Notes under the pieces: generated by a model | The model's input: only the letters and a program-made list of their open reading frames with translations | Told to the model about the DNA's origin: nothing | The model's database searches: none | Shown: positions 21,501 through 22,055 of the stretch, piece by piece | Layout of the letters: each line of letters begins with the position of its first letter | Numbering within the stretch: the first letter of the stretch is position 1 | Program-made: the position numbers and the translations under genes | Assembly: GCA_025997155.1 (NCBI GenBank) | Contig: BNUF01000026.1 | Coordinates: forward strand, 1 to 22,055 | Direction of reading: 5' to 3' | DNA from: Clostridia bacterium | GTDB lineage: Bacteria; Bacillota; Clostridia; Lachnospirales; WQUN01 | Length of the DNA: 22,055 bases

Positions 21501-22055
21501 CGTCTCAGTACTTCCTTCAAACGCGATGGATAAAACTATCACTTGGATTTCGGATAACAGTAATATAGTATCTGTCGATTCAAATGGACTGGTTTCCGTA
21601 AAAGATGTCGGTACCGCAACTATCACAGCTTCCGCCGCCAACGGCAAGAGAACTACATGCAGGATTAATGCGGTTCCGGTAATTCGAATTTCTGACTCGC
21701 CCTCAATGAGTAACAGCAGTATCTCCATGTCGTTAGTGAAAGGAAAAAATTACAAGGTGTATGCTTCGGTCAATCCTTCTTATCTACAAAAGGATTTGAT
21801 ATGGTACTCATACAATCCCTCGGTTTTAACAGTGAGTTCGGACGGCAATTTGAACGCTGTAGGCGCGGGCGCGACCTACTTTGAGGCAAGAATTGTTTAC
21901 GCGGGTAGAACAACAAGTTCCCCTAAAGCGCATGCTAACGTTTCGGAACCTTCCGATAATAGTGATATCAGTCACTTCGATATCTTTGTCCGCTTTTTCG
22001 CTTACCGACACACTGAACGAGGAAGTTGTTTTTGTTATTCCGTCGTATGTGTATG
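18505..22055 (+). CDS. Large secreted multidomain surface protein (3' end outside window)
   Basis: Open from ATG 18505 (GGGGGG upstream) to the window end, 1183 codons without a stop. Residues 1-32 are a signal peptide with cleavage after VFAA. Residues about 95-225 resemble an M23/LytM peptidase fold (FAPFTGTVK, YDYMTIRLMHGN), but the usual HxH is HLD in YGTHLDIAI, so activity is doubtful. Residues 313-410 look like a ricin-type beta-trefoil lectin (LVLDVSG, QAW). Two related Ig-like repeats follow (413-510, 512-612), then two YDG repeats (about 733-880, with TYDGLAKQPSV and VYDGNAKTPSV), a Big_3-like domain (888-970) and two Big_2-like domains (977-1056, 1057-1148). It probably binds or processes cell-wall or host glycans outside the cell. 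From residue 1153 the sequence is antisense of an earlier part and looks unnatural. Confidence 0.9.
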   Translation, partial: MKNNISKVSKALTAVVLLLSVLIGSFPVFAADTSGVSGNNPNTLYQTNISSPKTLDVSGWNKEKASAPRGTDNNRAIVGNSASTAEKAWYPLSTMQVTQLAYESYSHGSDNATDIAANDWLFAPFTGTVKESSPDYGWVVFQSNNPVYYANGEYDYMTIRLMHGNQRPAVGTVIRQGDSLQYHTGGIGAGGTVQYGTHLDIAIFRGTYAQAKASGLSPNNKRDVYIYDALYVNDSLTPTRREEGQLNPANRITKGGITSYRGRWHSLPYGENKSDVIPNPDYIGDAFFATIHNTYPEPQYLTKNPSQLTYKGGETAVFFDYLGNDAYAICRADNNNLVLDVSGALNSSGAAVQWYEWNTTPAQAWRIKKDGDTYLLSPLCAPGLLLDFNAVTRIWDANYTGAQRFVIDRVSAPTFASISFSPSKAEYKVGESGSINISSSGDNTSVSLERYKVVNNEYVLVDTTKDFSGNGVGSFSWGNDDIGVWGWRFKVTNSLGTQYCDLYFSVVPNISAPSFAKMSFSLQKSEYKLGDKVLMNLSSDGTDTTAVVERYKLYNGDYIKLNEDVSVTANGTINTEAVEEGDWGYRLKVSNGAGTKYSDIIYFKVVSDANETPPTISGDNYPTTLTEGTPFEIKGTITAGSLALERVYVGVLNLSIGEWMEKNGNVWHHYVDTPANGKFDIKSQVSKEMHFENLLAGDYEYHLTAVSKSGLHVSSVHKFTVVKASSKSIGDTTITLSNSAYTYDGLAKQPSVTVKDGSKTLVNGTDYTVSYTNNTNVGTGTLTVTGKSNYAGSKSANFLISSEELININKTVVTISPASFVYDGNAKTPSVIVKDASNTLKYGTDYLVEYSGNTSIGNGKVIVTGIGKYTGTITQAFAINTATTTTDDLESISVKNKPNKTSYTVSDTLDTSGLTISTKYKSGRTETISSGFTCNPTILTTSGYVPITVSYTYDGITKTTSSFSVSVSEKADKDIEVTDITINGISERNLEVGASERLSVSVLPSNAMDKTITWISDNSNIVSVDSNGLVSVKDVGTATITASAANGKRTTCRINAVPVIRISDSPSMSNSSISMSLVKGKNYKVYASVNPSYLQKDLIWYSYNPSVLTVSSDGNLNAVGAGATYFEARIVYAGRTTSSPKAHANVSEPSDNSDISHFDIFVRFFAYRHTERGSCFCYSVVCV
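21353..21450 (+). repeat. Left arm of a 98-base perfect inverted repeat
   Basis: This segment codes for the end of the Big_3-like domain and the start of the first Big_2-like domain. It is the exact reverse complement of 21958-22055. It contains the 8-base palindrome TGATATCA at 21438-21445. Confidence 0.97.
21958..22055 (-). repeat. Right arm of a 98-base perfect inverted repeat, at the window end
   Basis: Reverse complement of 21353-21450 with no mismatch, ending exactly at the last base of the window. Past the inner end, 7 more bases match with one mismatch. In the surface protein frame it gives a Phe/Cys/Arg-rich tail unlike the rest of the protein, which points to an inverted state or an assembly or amplification artefact. 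Confidence 0.95.

Noticed and set aside
21826..22011. Minus-strand ORF with SVSEKADKDIEVTDITI
   Set aside because: It only reads the inverted copy of the surface gene and then runs into antisense.

Overview
The window reads as chromosomal (or large-contig) DNA from a low-to-mid-GC Firmicute, most likely a gut- or rumen-type Clostridium relative. The evidence is strong GGAGG-type ribosome binding sites, occasional GTG/TTG starts, a ClpC/ClpB-type chaperone end, and a large secreted protein built from Clostridia-style lectin, YDG-repeat and Big_2/Big_3 modules. No rRNA or tRNA was seen. The window ends inside a gene and inside a 98-base inverted repeat, which suggests a contig end.

Layout. 1-760: the 3' end of a Clp-family AAA+ gene and a small unknown gene, both +. 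832-1618: CRISPR leader 1 and array 1 (7 repeats, 6 spacers). 1705-4434: an adaptation operon (+), a stand-alone reverse transcriptase with a Cys-rich C-terminal region, then cas1 and cas2. 4435-5126: a fold-back, then leader 2, which is interrupted just after its -10 box by a 204-base MITE-like insertion with 7-base target duplications. 5127-5673: array 2 (8 repeats, 7 spacers). 5683-5702: a hairpin terminator shared by the converging transcripts. 5752-17063 (-): one tightly coupled type III-D operon, in transcription order cas10, Cas7-Csx10 fusion, double-Cas7, csx19-like, TIGR03986-type RAMP, CARF-HEPN (Csx1/Csm6-type) RNase, cas6, CARF-only protein, a sigma-factor-like HTH protein, and a small Csx15/16/20-like putative ring nuclease. 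17316-18304 (+): an unknown small protein and a four-helix membrane protein. 18505-end (+): a secreted multidomain surface protein, incomplete at its 3' end.

How the parts probably work together. RT-Cas1-Cas2 would acquire spacers, possibly from RNA, into two arrays with related leaders. Cas6 would cut the pre-crRNA at the base of the CCCC-GCAA-GGGG hairpin and leave an 8-base tag. The crRNA would assemble with Cas10 and the fused Cas7-like proteins. Target binding would activate the Cas10 palm domain (a DGDD variant) to make cyclic oligoadenylate, and the CARF-HEPN RNase would respond. The end of the operon is the unusual part: a CARF protein with no effector domain, next to a protein with sigma-70 region-2-like and region-4-like segments, next to a putative signal-degrading protein. 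This looks like a signal-controlled transcription arm added to a type III-D system. The functional link is inferred from gene order, not demonstrated.
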